Shown: piece by piece, positions 51,401 through 57,876 of the stretch
Layout of the letters: every line of letters begins with the position of its first letter
Position numbering within the stretch: the first letter of the stretch is position 1
NCBI GenBank assembly: GCA_032622095.1
Contig: CP136065.1
Location: 99,391,343 to 99,455,342 of the forward strand
Direction of reading: 5' to 3'
DNA length: 64,000 nucleotides
Source of the DNA: Siphonodentalium dalli
Lineage: Eukaryota; Mollusca; Scaphopoda; Gadilida; Siphonodentaliidae
The notes under the pieces: generated by a model
What the model was told of the DNA's origin: nothing
What the model saw: the letters and a program-made list of their open reading frames with translations, nothing else
The model's database searches: none
Position numbers and translations under genes: made by a program

Positions 51401-53057
51401 TATCTTGCCCCGGGTACGAATTTTATCGGGTCGCCGAGCCCGCGCGACGCCAGCTTCGCGCATGCGCAGACGAGATCTCGGAAACGGGTGGAGCTATCGA
51501 CTTGAAATTTGCTATGTGAATGTATCTTGCCCCGGATACAAATTTTATTGGGACGCCGAGCCCGTGCGACGCCAGCTTCGCGCATGCGCAGACCAGATCT
51601 CGGAAACGGGTAGAGCTATCGACTTGAAATTTGGTTTTTGAATAGCCCGGACAACGTCGGGCTGGGCTGGGAAGAGCTATCGCCTATAAATTTGGTTTTT
51701 GAATAGCCCGGACAACGTCGGGCTCATTGGCTAGTTAATATATATTTATACAGTAAAACCTCTCCAAACTGAAGACTCTTCGGACCTGCACTTCTGTTCA
51801 GTTTAGAGAAAATTGCACTACGATCAGAATGTGTTGCTATCGTTACTAAGAGTTGTCGAAACACAGCCAACTCATTATTGTTTAATTAAACTTTATTCAA
51901 TAAAGTACCAAATAAAATATAAATAACAAGATAGAAAACAAATATATTAGGACATAATACATGTATAGATAAGACAGGAAATATGGAAATGGTAAGTTTT
52001 ATGTTGATTCACGGTTTTTGAAAATGTTGCTGATATAGTAGCACCAGTTTCGTGGTTTCGTACTTCTGTATATGCATTCCGATTTAATTAGCTGTCTTTT
52101 GTTTGGGGAACTCTTTGAACTGGATTATAATAGCAGCTGCCTGATTTGTCACTTACAAACACCTGAAGAGCTTAACCCAAGCAAAATCAGTAAACCCACT
52201 GAACTATAAACATAGTACTAGTGTACCAAATACTTATTACCTAAGTTATCATACTTAACAAGCAATTTACGAGAACTCATACCGACAAACGCTATACTAA
52301 GATAGTTAGGTTTCCCTTACTAAACTTTAATCTTGTAACTAATCACCCCAACTGCTTACTATATGGCTACACAAATTACACCCGCATCATCATCCAGCGA
52401 TGTATGGCTCACCACTGACACGGAAGTCAACAATCCGACAAAGGTGAACCAAACTCAAATACAGATAATAGGAACGCCAACGACATGGTAATTGACTCGA
52501 GTCATAAACTCATTTTCATTAAAATTACCATGTTCATAGAGCACATGAGTGTATTTTGCACTAATCCATGGCTCAAATTCATTCATTTGTTGCATATATT
52601 CTGCTGAGTATAAAAGGAGATGGTCCCGTAAAATGGCCGGAATTAGTGTACAATCCCCCTTTTATCCTAGTTGTTAAAGCAGACAAATTACTGAAATTAA
52701 TTTGAGGTTTGATGAATATATGTCGCCTTAATTTAACATCCTGCTCTAATATTGTTTTCAGATTATTCCAGTGGCGCTGCTTACATCATTCCAATAGCTG
52801 TTATCTGTACCATAATCACAGTAGTGTTAGGAAGTCTAGTATACCTAACCATAGTCAAACGAAAAAAGATAATCGAAGTTGCAGATTTTGACTTCAGAAA
52901 TGTCTTGAGAAGGAGTCCTATTATCTTCAAGTCACTTAAACAACGGGGTACTTCTCTGTTCAAAAGAGATAACTATGAGTCATCACATAATCATCCAACA
53001 TACAGAGAGACAAGTGCAAAGAGTTACGGCTCATTGCTTGAGACAGAAGCACTGTAA
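24339..53057 (+). CDS. TMEM130-like type I membrane protein (6 coding exons)
   Basis: Joined CDS: 24339-24465, 27112-27414, 41545-41868, 46050-46134, 49361-49590, 52762-53057; 1365 nt, 454 residues, with consistent phases. Signal peptide at about 1-25. The ectodomain spans about 26-360: an Ig/PKD-like part in exon 2 (FNYIWKN), a PKD-like domain in exon 3 (YKYVWYLNG ... YDINVQATV), then a Cys-rich module in exon 5 (C286, C297, C301, C302, C311) comparable to the kringle-like domain of PMEL/GPNMB/TMEM130. About eleven N-x-S/T sequons suggest heavy glycosylation. The membrane helix is at about 364-388, followed by KRKK and EVADFDF (395-401), which I recall as typical of TMEM130. The tail ends YGSLLETEAL; YGSL (445-448) fits a YxxPhi endosomal sorting signal. 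The length is close to vertebrate TMEM130. Role by family: a Golgi/endolysosomal membrane glycoprotein of unclear function. The exon 3 donor (AAG|GTCTTT) is weak. A candidate extra exon lies at 45872-45997, and the 3' end of the gene is triplicated. Confidence 0.78.
25639..25942. mobile_element. TTAA-flanked MITE (family T3)
   Basis: TTAACCTCTTCGCTGCTA at the left and TAGCAGCGAAGAGGTTAA at the right are perfect inverted ends. The interior has atgacgttatgacgtc and tacgtccgtaatagttacgg. No ORF. A diverged relative is split by an insertion at 38647-40275. Confidence 0.85.
26000..26175. repeat. Dispersed repeat with gttaactgc(a/g)gtgcagttatgg core
   Basis: Related to 38000-38172: both read tgtatc.....agt(t/c)aagga, ccacatttaattg.ggtgcca and ggt.aatta. 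Imperfect inverted structure; nature unclear. Confidence 0.5.
26655..27060. mobile_element. MITE with about 20-bp inverted ends, next to exon 2
   Basis: aatacctgtgtttagggtt at 26670-26688 and its complement at 27027-27045 are perfect; ttaaggc and gcctaa extend the pairing outward. A second inner pair (gtaggtaggtaggg and the gggtaggtacatgtaggg region) is weaker. Its right end is about 50 bp before the exon 2 acceptor. Confidence 0.7.
27112..27414 (+). CDS. TMEM130-like, exon 2
   Basis: Acceptor TCTCTATTCCAG, donor ACAG|GTAAAT, phase 1 in and out. It encodes an Ig/PKD-like beta domain with three N-glycosylation sequons (NLT, NKT, NLT) and cysteines in PSQCERCAM. A MITE (26655-27060) ends about 50 bp before the acceptor. 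Confidence 0.85.
27913..28483. mobile_element. Family F foldback element with a nested MITE
   Basis: Starts TTAAAGATGCATACTCCG and ends ATTGAGTACCTTTAA. It carries the same gaggaacccaccc...aagctcagag core as 13895-14349 and 56180-56667, here interrupted at 28008-28234 by a T2 MITE. Confidence 0.7.
28008..28234. mobile_element. TTAA-flanked MITE (family T2), nested
   Basis: Ends TTAACCCTTTGAATGCCAGG and CCTGGCACTCAAAGGGTTAA. Interior: one complete ATTCTCTTATATATGCGAG hairpin (28122-28190). Uninterrupted relatives of the host element show that removing the insert and one TTAA restores a continuous reading, direct evidence for TTAA target duplication. Confidence 0.88.
28840..29008. mobile_element. 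Truncated TTAA MITE (family T1)
   Basis: Starts taaccctttcaagatgggag and ends cagtaatggaagggTTAA. Only remnants of the two hairpins remain, together with the linker ttacaaggtcaaggtaaata. Confidence 0.7.
29780..30200. repeat. Dispersed repeat, gtccgtccatccgtctgtc type
   Basis: Begins with a short palindrome (tatgtgtacccataccatagtatggtacacata), then a gtccgt-rich run, then phrases such as gttatggc.ctttt and aatacagatcgagtttgaata found in several repeats of the window (600-800, 45000-45370, 58620-59100). Confidence 0.55.
30700..31260. repeat. Dispersed foldback repeat (family G)
   Basis: Related to 61290-61800 and, in the opposite orientation in part, to 62470-62880. Shared: gtttgtttat, gcgataagca, ttcaacaccaaaat, ggtgttgagtgttttg, atttatgattgg, ggttttaa.a.atgtgacta. 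cactcaacac and gtgttgagtg pair within the copy at 61.4 kb. Confidence 0.6.
32280..36000. repeat. 3.7-kb diverged inverted repeat
   Basis: 32280-32450 is a close reverse complement of about 35855-35995 (actgattctagagtactttt, ttgataaaaggggcccaaat). Inside, 32880-33000 pairs with 35700-35800 and 33640-33690 with 35480-35550. The arms are thus about 1.5 kb, diverged, around a middle near 34.1 kb. No transposase was recognised in the middle. An outer-end fragment (cactttctgtttgatactga) also occurs at 11308. Confidence 0.7.
36412..36935. mobile_element. Foldback element, family H copy 1
   Basis: Left: gatcatgccatcaatctcta and accagtacaaaacctgggaa; right: complements (ccaaggttttgtactgttgg, gattcatggcatcatct). 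Inner arms pair around ccttcac..acagtgaagg. Copy 2 lies at 40300-40796. Confidence 0.8.
37433..37774. repeat. Tandem repeat, 114-bp period, three copies
   Basis: Copies start at 37433, 37547 and 37661 with attaatttgtttttatctga, followed by gttg.ccttgtgtcagtata and ttaattgattgtaaattgta. A few substitutions distinguish them. Confidence 0.9.
38000..38172. repeat. Dispersed repeat related to 26000-26175
   Basis: Same order of motifs (ccacatttaattgcggtgcc, gttaactgcggtgcagttat) and a ggtcaattacttagggcaga end. Confidence 0.5.
38551..38567. repeat. Poly-G tract
   Basis: About 17 consecutive G; a likely G-quadruplex and a probable site of length error in sequencing. Confidence 0.9.
39196..39237 (-). 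ncRNA. Type I hammerhead-ribozyme-like motif
   Basis: Minus strand, 5' to 3': stem I strand TGGTC (39237-39233), core CTGACGA (39232-39226), stem II GATAT-ACCA-ATATC (39224-39211), core GAAA (39210-39207), a minimal stem III GCGC, cleavage triplet CTA (39203-39201), then GACCA (39200-39196) closing stem I. All conserved elements are present in order. One extra A (39225) lies between the core and stem II, which is not canonical. Very short stem III is a known trait of hammerheads in Penelope-like elements. Activity is untested. Confidence 0.6.
39360..39830. repeat. Minisatellite built on tGCGGGTA
   Basis: About 20 copies of gcgggta at irregular spacing, inside a longer unit of about 160 bp that occurs about 2.3 times (cgtca.tgtg, aatgcgggtagt, gaataaccaaa). 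The two strands are open over about 90 codons because of the repeat, which I do not take as coding. Confidence 0.75.
40300..40796. mobile_element. Foldback element, family H copy 2
   Basis: Same termini and order as 36412-36935 (gatcatgccatgatgtctac ... gattcatggcatgatcta), diverged by small changes. Confidence 0.8.
40987..41043. repeat. Short perfect hairpin
   Basis: acctacctcatatggc and its complement gccatatgaggtaggt around a 14-bp loop. Confidence 0.85.
41371..41482. mobile_element. Half copy of MITE family A, next to exon 3
   Basis: acagtaatgccctaaataat to ttcatcggaaagctctcact. It ends about 60 bp before the exon 3 acceptor of the TMEM130-like gene. Confidence 0.8.
41545..41868 (+). 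CDS. TMEM130-like, exon 3 (PKD-like domain)
   Basis: Acceptor TTCTTTCCAG, phase 1 in and out. It encodes YPDTFLTGEPLKIFINLTDQ, then YKYVWYLNGKQ and GDYDINVQATV, a PKD-like pattern. The donor AAAG|GTCTTT is weak beyond the GT, but a stop follows 16 bp later in frame, so splicing must occur at or before it. Confidence 0.8.
42008..42132. mobile_element. Hairpin MITE, family D (second copy)
   Basis: aacaagtgtgttaatgggtt and its approximate complement. Its core is in the opposite sense to 11633-11799. Confidence 0.65.
42165..44905. repeat. Long dispersed repeat with a degenerate internal array
   Basis: Starts actagcagggttacccggcg and ends gacagacagac...tatatatatag. From about 43660 to 44850 it consists of at least seven diverged units of about 130-150 bp. 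Each carries a(a/c)accaca.c.tta.attcc, tcatatcatgggg.gatga and ggtggaaatcggcg, followed by a C-rich stretch with ggtgcccctc. Apparent ORFs here follow the repeat. No known protein was recognised. Confidence 0.6.
45000..45370. repeat. Dispersed repeat of the gagttat..cctttttcgactt type
   Basis: Has gtgtccgtccgtttgttgtc, tgaatttgatgaaacttgtt and two phrases of the form ggtc.gaccatttttgg.g.agttat. Similar in style to 29780-30200 and 46912-47528. Confidence 0.45.
45872..45997 (+). CDS. Candidate cassette exon of the TMEM130-like gene
   Basis: 126 nt, phase 1 in and out, open for 42 codons with two cysteines (RCFHLVLSSHICDELWFN). Acceptor TTGTATTGTTTTCAG and donor ATT|GTGAGT are both strong, better than the exon 3 donor. 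Including it adds 42 residues and changes the first residue of exon 4 from Asp to Tyr. The intron to exon 4 would be only 52 bp and contains in-frame stops, so it cannot simply be retained. The main model omits it because exon 3 joins exon 4 directly as K-DPVSNLTV. Confidence 0.38.
46050..46134 (+). CDS. TMEM130-like, exon 4
   Basis: 85 nt, acceptor CATTTCCAG, donor GAAG|GTATGT, phase 1 in and 2 out. It encodes PVSNLTVIGHPIAQTG and ILTFLLNYTG, the first strands of a second beta domain, with sequons NLT and NYT. Confidence 0.8.
46465..46592. mobile_element. Foldback MITE
   Basis: aggatctgcaacgagtccct, tggtttattgcggaatttac and aaaacgag pair with gttttgttaattccgctata and ctggggacgagttgtagatt. 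About 55-bp arms. Confidence 0.75.
46912..47528. repeat. Dispersed repeat, tataccccc...gtgggggtatgctagc
   Basis: Begins tatacccccactttctaaga plus a complement that makes a small terminal hairpin, then a gtccgtccgtctgtccgtct run, then three diverged subunits containing acttaataactttaacaaat and tgaaccgattt.aataattt. It ends gtgggggtatgctagcactc. Repeats of this design are common in lophotrochozoan genomes (recollection). Confidence 0.65.
47747..48014. mobile_element. TTAA-type MITE (family T4), diverged
   Basis: ttaaacctttctatactaaa at the left, tttagtatagaaagatac at the right. Related sequences: 46240-46335 (right end ttagtatagaaagggtaaat) and the complete copy 61806-61965. Confidence 0.6.
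48093..48190. mobile_element. Hairpin MITE, family C
   Basis: tgcagaatgaggtccccaga and tctggggacctcattgt are inverted; gctagc lies near the centre. Confidence 0.8.
48408..48505. mobile_element. Hairpin MITE, family C (well preserved)
   Basis: gcagaatgaggtccccagag and ggtgaatttagtgatgctag pair with their complements through 48505. The loop is only a few bases. Confidence 0.85.
49361..49590 (+). CDS. TMEM130-like, exon 5 (Cys-rich module)
   Basis: Acceptor TTATATTCAG, donor AACA|GTGAGT, phase 2 in and 1 out. It encodes the Cys-rich segment (CHNATH ... RCRSQCCS ... MTCTMY), then VNVTFQEPGNYSVYFL, a PKD-type final strand pair, and ends FLVSVFNN close to the membrane. Confidence 0.85.
49931..50067. 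mobile_element. Hairpin MITE, family E (second copy 50948-51084)
   Basis: gttttattgatgggtatggc with actatgg at the left, ccacagtgccatatccatca with ataaaac at the right. The two copies are practically identical because they belong to the larger duplication. Confidence 0.8.
50204..50780. repeat. 122-bp repeat array 1, five units, NRF-1-like palindromes
   Basis: Units begin gagcccgtgcg at 50204, 50326, 50448, 50570 and 50692, exactly 122 bp apart. Each contains cgcgcatgcgca (first at 50225-50236; the third unit has cacgcatgcgca), a perfect match to the NRF-1 consensus YGCGCAYGCGCR in four of five. They also contain gatctcggaaacgggtggag and tatcgacttgaaatttg. The array is a G+C-rich island in AT-rich DNA. 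122 is not a multiple of 3, so long open frames on both strands shift from unit to unit and are not genes. Confidence 0.92.
51192..51660. repeat. 122-bp repeat array 2, four units
   Basis: Units at 51192, 51314, 51436 and 51558, same sequence type as array 1, all four with an intact cgcgcatgcgca. Both arrays end with cccggacaacgtcgggct, itself a small hairpin, present twice at each array. Confidence 0.92.
51760..52700. other. Intron sequence, no feature recognised
   Basis: AT-rich part of intron 5 between the repeat locus and exon 6. No structured repeat or alternative exon was seen. Confidence 0.5.
52762..53057 (+). CDS. TMEM130-like, exon 6 (membrane helix and tail)
   Basis: Acceptor TATTGTTTTCAG, phase 1 in, TAA at 53055-53057. 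It encodes the helix (IPIAVICTIITVVLGSLVYL), the KRKK stop-transfer sequence, EVADFDF and a basic/Ser-rich tail ending YGSLLETEAL. The last 35 codons (from 52953) are the first unit of a 177-bp triplication. Confidence 0.88.
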
Positions 53058-53478
53058 ATTTTCAAGTGAAAATGTCTCTAAATGAAGTTTTATGTTCGTA
53101 TTTTTCCACTTTTTATGAATGTAACTGGTTCTCTGTTTAATAGAGATAGCTACGATTCATCGCATAATCATCCAACATACAGAGAGACAAGTGCAAAGAG
53201 TTATGGCTCATTGCTTGAGACAGAAGCGCTGTAATTTTTTTAGGGAAAATGTCTCTAAATGAAGTTTTATGTTCTCATTTTCCCACTTTTTATGAATGTA
53301 ACTGGTTCTCTGTTTAATAGAGATAGCTACGATTCATCGCATAATCATCCAACATACAGAGAGACAAGTCCGAAGAGTTACAGGTCATTGCTTGAGACAG
53401 AAGCGCTGTAAATTTCCAAGCAAAAATGTCTCTAAATGAATGTTTTATGTTCTCATTGTTCCACTTTTTATGAACAGT
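52953..53478 (+). repeat. 177-bp tandem triplication of the TMEM130-like 3' coding end
   Basis: Unit starts at 52953, 53130 and 53307 (period exactly 177). Each contains the last 34 codons plus a stop, ending at 53057, 53234 and 53411, followed by about 70 bp of 3' UTR. Units 2 and 3 remain open over the 34 codons, with the same SSHNHPTYRETS and SLLETEAL, and keep YxxPhi (YGSL; YRSL in unit 3). They lie after the first stop, so they are untranslated unless spliced or recoded. The sequence ctctgtttaatag before units 2 and 3 resembles an acceptor, but would not keep phase with exon 5. Confidence 0.92.
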
Positions 53479-53751
53479 ATTTTATTACACACCCCTTGAT
53501 GGGAGGCACATCTATTCAACGCAATCCCAGCCATTGAATACATTTTGTTGTGATCCACACATTGAATAGAAGCCGGAACTACCTCTTGATGGGGTTGTCA
53601 CGAAGAGTGATGAAGAACATAACGTCAACGATATGCTTACAATGTCCCAAAAATTGCCAGGTTTTCATCAGATATAAATCTCAATTATAGCAGTTTTAGT
53701 ATCAATGGAGTCCACAGTCAAGGATTAAACTTACATGGTACAAGGGTGTGG

Positions 53752-53757
53752 AATAAA
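53752..53757 (+). promoter_or_regulatory. Candidate polyadenylation signal of the TMEM130-like gene
   Basis: AATAAA about 340 bp after the last tail unit and before the hairpin at 53790. Others may be used; no downstream evidence was available. Confidence 0.35.
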
Positions 53758-53789
53758 TACAGAATAGTATAATTTGTATTGAAAATAAT

Positions 53790-53905
53790 CTGAAATCTTT
53801 TTATCAAGTTTCTTGTGAAATATATCCTTGAGTTGTCCGCATCTTAATCCGCACTGCTCAAGGATATATTTCACAAGAAATTTTCAAATTTTGATAAAAG
53901 ATTCT
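53790..53905. mobile_element. Hairpin element in the 3' flank
   Basis: tttcttgtgaaatatatcct with tgag pairs with ctcaaggatatatttcacaa with gaaa (24 bp perfect). Flanking aatctttttatcaag and ttgataaaagatt extend the arms. Confidence 0.8.
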
Positions 53906-54589
53906 CGATTAAGATGCTTGTTGTGTTCAGTCTATTTACTCCATCCCGACCTGTCCCGACAGTACTTTTTTTAAATATTATTTGTCTCATTCCATAAGAA
54001 CATTGAGTAGTGTTTCAAGCCTAGTTGGCAATCACTTCTTCGAATGTGCATGTATAAAGAATTTACCCAATAATTTAAATCTGAGGCATACTATTTTAGT
54101 AGATTTAAAGTGATGTTCTTCATGGGTGTACATTCTCAATTGTAGAATGTCAAGATTCCCAAAACAAGGTGCTGTAGATACAATGTATTATTTTTTTAAA
54201 CTGAAAAACTGTATTAAATCATTCATCGTGCATAAATTTATTGTTCTTATTGATAATCAATATTTTATCATATTTCATTTATAAATACTCATGTTTGAAC
54301 TTCAAATGGAGAGTCAACAGTACTCAACACCCATGTTTTTATCATGTTTTCAGATCAAAGACAATTGTTTTATGTTTCACTCTTAAGTACTTACTTTCAC
54401 TATGGTACACTCTGAACAATTGCTGTGTAGATTTCATTTTAAGTACATATCTCTTCTTATTTTGTACCGTTTTATCAGCTTGATTCTGTTTTATTCTGTC
54501 ATATCAAACCCCTATTTTAGTTCAAGGTTCTCAGGGCCTTCACAGTGGTTACCTGAAAAAAATAACAAAAGTCTGTAAAACCATACTAA

Positions 54590-54852
54590 TTAACCATTTC
54601 ATGACTGGAGCTGCACTGGTGTTGCATTAAAGATTCTGTGCCAGTGCATTCTCTTATATATGTGAGTTTCCCCATAGGAAGCCTTGCATATATAAGAGAA
54701 TGTACTGGCTTACACGGTCAAAGTAAATATTGTCAGGCCACTGTATTCTCTTATATATGTGAGGCTCCCTATGGGAGACTCGCATATATAAGAGAATGCA
54801 TTGGCACAGGGTTTTCGCAAAATTTCAGGAAGCTCCTGTCATGGAAAGAACA
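54590..54852. mobile_element. TTAA double-hairpin MITE (family T1)
   Basis: TTAACCATTTCATGACTGGA start; two intact hairpins at 54640-54710 and 54737-54805, joined by the ttacacggtcaaagtaaata linker; right end degenerate (gctcctgtcatggaaag). Confidence 0.8.
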
Positions 54853-55214
54853 TGACAAAATAGGTAAAATAATTGCCTAATAATGATATTTTGCATGTTA
54901 AAACCATTGTTATGTAGTAAACATTGACTGTTACAGTTTTATCAACAAACATCGCCAGTTGCAATTGTGATTTAAATATTCAGTTGATGATCTGTGGTGT
55001 GGAATATTTTTCAATACTTTGACCTTTTCTAATGTACACATATAACTTTGTGCTTCAATAGATTTATTTTAATGCTCCTGTGGTCTTCTCGCCTAGCTTA
55101 TAGAGAGAAGCAGGAATGTAAATGTAACAGTGGATGTTTACATATGACATGTTGCTACTGGGGGATTATTGATAATGAATATAATAATTTTTTTTTATCT
55201 ATTTCTTTACATTC

Positions 55215-55525
55215 TTGGGGGCCTCGGTGACTCAGTCAGTTAGTGGTACAACTCCAAGCCATCTTGCCCTCCGGCACTGGCAATGAGGGTCCAAATCCAC
55301 ATGTTTCCATGTGGATTTTGTAACCCAAAATTGTTATTTGGTGGAGTTGCCAGTTACTCACCAATGGCCAGTGGTTTGCCGCACATGATCGACGAGTTTA
55401 TCAGCCATTGAAATCACTGTTAGATTAGCCGTAAGTGTGCGGATTTCCTCCACCACTAGAACTGGCAATGTCATGATATGGCCTTAGCTGCTGAACGTGA
55501 CATTGAACCCCAATCAATCAATCTT
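55215..55525 (+). mobile_element. tRNA-derived SINE, Meta-domain-like (molluscan type)
   Basis: The tRNA-like head has an A box (tgactcagtcagttagtgg near 55228) and a B box (gggtccaaatcc near 55287). The 3' part has gtgcggatttcctccaccac, agaactggcaatgtcatgat and a tail aatcaatcaatc. This resembles bivalve Meta-domain SINEs as I recall them (ttcctccacc...aaactggc...caccaatcaatcaat). Diverged copy. Confidence 0.65.
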
Positions 55526-55995
55526 CTTAATAATGATGGCTTTACAGACTTTCATGGTTTTTTTATGTACCCACTGTGAAGGCCTTGAGTGCCTTTAATT
55601 TATTACATGTATAACTGATAAATTTGTGTTATATAGTATTTTATATTCGTGAAAAATTTGTATATTTCATTCTCTTCATCTGCTTTATATCATGCAACTT
55701 TTGTTACAATTGGCGACCAATCGCAACTCATAATAAAGACGAGTTCACATTGGATTTCATGCGAAAGTGAGCAATTTCAGATTTATTTGGATACCATGAC
55801 AAGTTCTGCATGTGCGGATATGCTAGAAAACAGATGCGTCCAGACTCAACTACTTTCACTTTGCGTATTCACATACACAACACACCAAAATTATGTTAAA
55901 CTATGTGACTGATCATAAAAATACTATCGGTTAATATGTAAACACATGCACGAGAATTGAAAGTTAACGAAATGTCATTGTCAGCAAAGCAGTCT

Positions 55996-56130
55996 ACCTC
56001 GTCCATAAGGGAGCAGACCTATTCTGCCAAAAAAAATCCCCGAAAAATCTTAAGTTTTTATGTGAAACAAATGCCACAGTATTTTGGCCAAAAATATACT
56101 GCTTCACACCAAGGGCTTACACATACATGT
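55996..56130. repeat. Identical 135-bp repeat, copy 1
   Basis: Matches 63866-64000 base for base as far as I can read. The first copy ends shortly before a family F element at 56180. Function unknown. Confidence 0.85.
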
Positions 56131-56179
56131 GTCAAACTGCACACAACAGCAATAAAAATAATTTTATCAGTTAACATGA

Positions 56180-56667
56180 TTAAAGGTACTCAATCCGTAA
56201 AGAGAGTCCCCATCTCAACAGATTCCAACAACAACAATCCGATCAGAGGGTCCTATATTACTATTTCTTTGGCTTTGGGGGTAAAAAATATTTGATTCGA
56301 GTTGAGGAACCCATCAAACAAAGCTCAGAGTTATTAGATATTGATTTTTGAAATTTGTTATGTTCTCGAGATGAGTACTAATAATTGCCGTCAATTTCAT
56401 ATCCTGCTCGAGATTTGTACATCAAAACTCTATTCAAACAGACAAGGATGGATAACTCTAAAATCAAGTGGTAATACTAACGCAATTTTGCCTGAGATCT
56501 GGGCCAGAAAGTATTCCCGATAATGAAAAATAATAGATTTCTAAAATCGATATCTAACAAATCTGAGCTTTGATGGGTGACTTCCTCGACTCGAATCAAA
56601 TATTTTTGACCCCCGAAGCCATTGAAATAGTAATTGAGAGGAGTTTTATCGGATTGAGTACCTTTAA
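56180..56667. mobile_element. TTAA-flanked foldback element, family F (best copy)
   Basis: TTAAAGGTACTCAATCCG at the left and CGGATTGAGTACCTTTAA at the right. Arms pair through gaggaaccca, aagctcagag and ttcgagt/actcgaa. The terminus AGGTACTC differs from the CCCTTT type, although the target is again TTAA. Relatives at 13895, 15087 and 27913. Confidence 0.85.
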
Positions 56668-57094
56668 CTTGTTTCTGTCTGCTGCCTGTTTTATTTTGGA
56701 AAACACATCTCATCTTTTGCATCGGCATCTGATTACCAGAGTTGTTTAGGCATGTAGCAAAAATATATTCTGAAGCTATTATCAACGAGGCCTATGCGAG
56801 ATGTACATGTATATGACAAAGATATCGTGCTATCAGTATGGTCATTTATTACATGCTTGTTTAGAATTACAGTATTCTTGCTGTGTTGTATTTACAAATC
56901 CGTATGCAACTCGTGATCCATTTGCAACTCTGTTTTAATGTTTGACAAACTGAAAGGTTTACACGATCTGTACAAATTGGGATATCATCATAGCAACATG
57001 ATTTATGTAACTATCTAATTGTGATGAAACCTGGCAGAATCAGACACGAGGCTTTTAGCTATGTCTACTTCAGTATTTTTCAGAATAAGACAAT

Positions 57095-57320
57095 ATTTCC
57101 CTTTCATGACGGGAGCTGCGCTGGTGCAGAATTAATGACCCTGTGCCAGTGCATTCTTATGCGAGTCTCCCATAGGAAGCCTCGCATATGTAAGAGAATG
57201 CACTGGGTTACAAGGTCAAGGTAAATATTGTTAGGCCAATGTATTCTCTTATATATTCCAGGCTCCCTATGGGGGACTCGCATAAATAAGAGAATGCATT
57301 GTCACAAGGTTTTCGCAATA
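57095..57320. mobile_element. Double-hairpin MITE (family T1), ends degenerate
   Basis: tccctttcatgacgggagct start, hairpins at 57145-57210 (left stem shortened) and 57235-57305. Confidence 0.75.
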
Positions 57321-57477
57321 TCCAAGTAATGTAGGCTTTAATCTGTGGATCAGGTATGGGAATGTGTCGGAGGGAAATTTGGGCAAGGGGGAAGGGACTA
57401 CTAAAAGGTCCCTCTGTCCCTCCAGCAGAAACCCTGCTATATGCATATGACAGTTATGCTGAAACTCTGCATGAGCT

Positions 57478-57876
57478 TTAACCCTTTACCCAACAAACCG
57501 GCCAAAAACGGCCAAATAAAGCTGCAACAGCCTAAATTATCTTGGGTCTGTCTCAATAAAACCATACAAATATGGATATCATTGGAACCGGCTCATTGAC
57601 CACATTGTGATGGTTACAGTTATGCCCTGTGCCAATGCATTCTCTTATATATGCGAGTCGACCATAGGTCGCCTCGCATATATAAGAGAATGCATTGGCC
57701 TAAAAAAAATCTTTTTTTTAACACTTTTTACCATTTTCTTACATTCTTTAACAATTTTATAATTTTTAATGTGTTAAGCCAATGCATTCTCTTATATATG
57801 CGAGGCGACCTATGGCCGACTCGCATATATAAGAGAATGCATTGGCACAGGGCCGTTCTGTTGGGTAAAGGGTTAA
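57478..57876. mobile_element. TTAA-flanked MITE (family T5) with two hairpins
   Basis: TTAACCCTTTACCCAACA and TGTTGGGTAAAGGGTTAA are perfect inverted ends. Interior: two complete ATTCTCTTATATATGCGAG hairpins at 57632-57700 and 57778-57845. The ends differ from families T1 and T2, but the hairpin is the same. Confidence 0.88.

Larger units (their letters stand above)
49869..51757. repeat. Tandem duplication of a composite repeat locus
   Basis: The stretch starting atgggctgaaattatagaaa at 49869 restarts at 50886 (offset 1017). Each copy holds a hairpin MITE and then a 122-bp repeat array, and ends cattggctagttaatatata. Copy 2 has four array units where copy 1 has five, and it lacks the gtctgtctgtctgtcattta stretch. 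Lies in intron 5 of the TMEM130-like gene. Confidence 0.9.

Noticed and set aside
50116-51641. Many long overlapping open frames on both strands (R-rich and A-rich proteins)
   Set aside because: They follow the 122-bp G+C-rich repeat, shift frame from unit to unit and recur identically in both arrays; repeat artefacts, not genes.
53130-53411. Tail units 2 and 3 as alternative last exons of the TMEM130-like gene
   Set aside because: The only acceptor-like sequence (tttaatag) would join exon 5 in the wrong phase; kept as a duplication, with the idea left for transcript data.
55649-55912. 87-codon plus-strand open frame
   Set aside because: Starts at GTG, has no convincing acceptor upstream and no recognisable domain.
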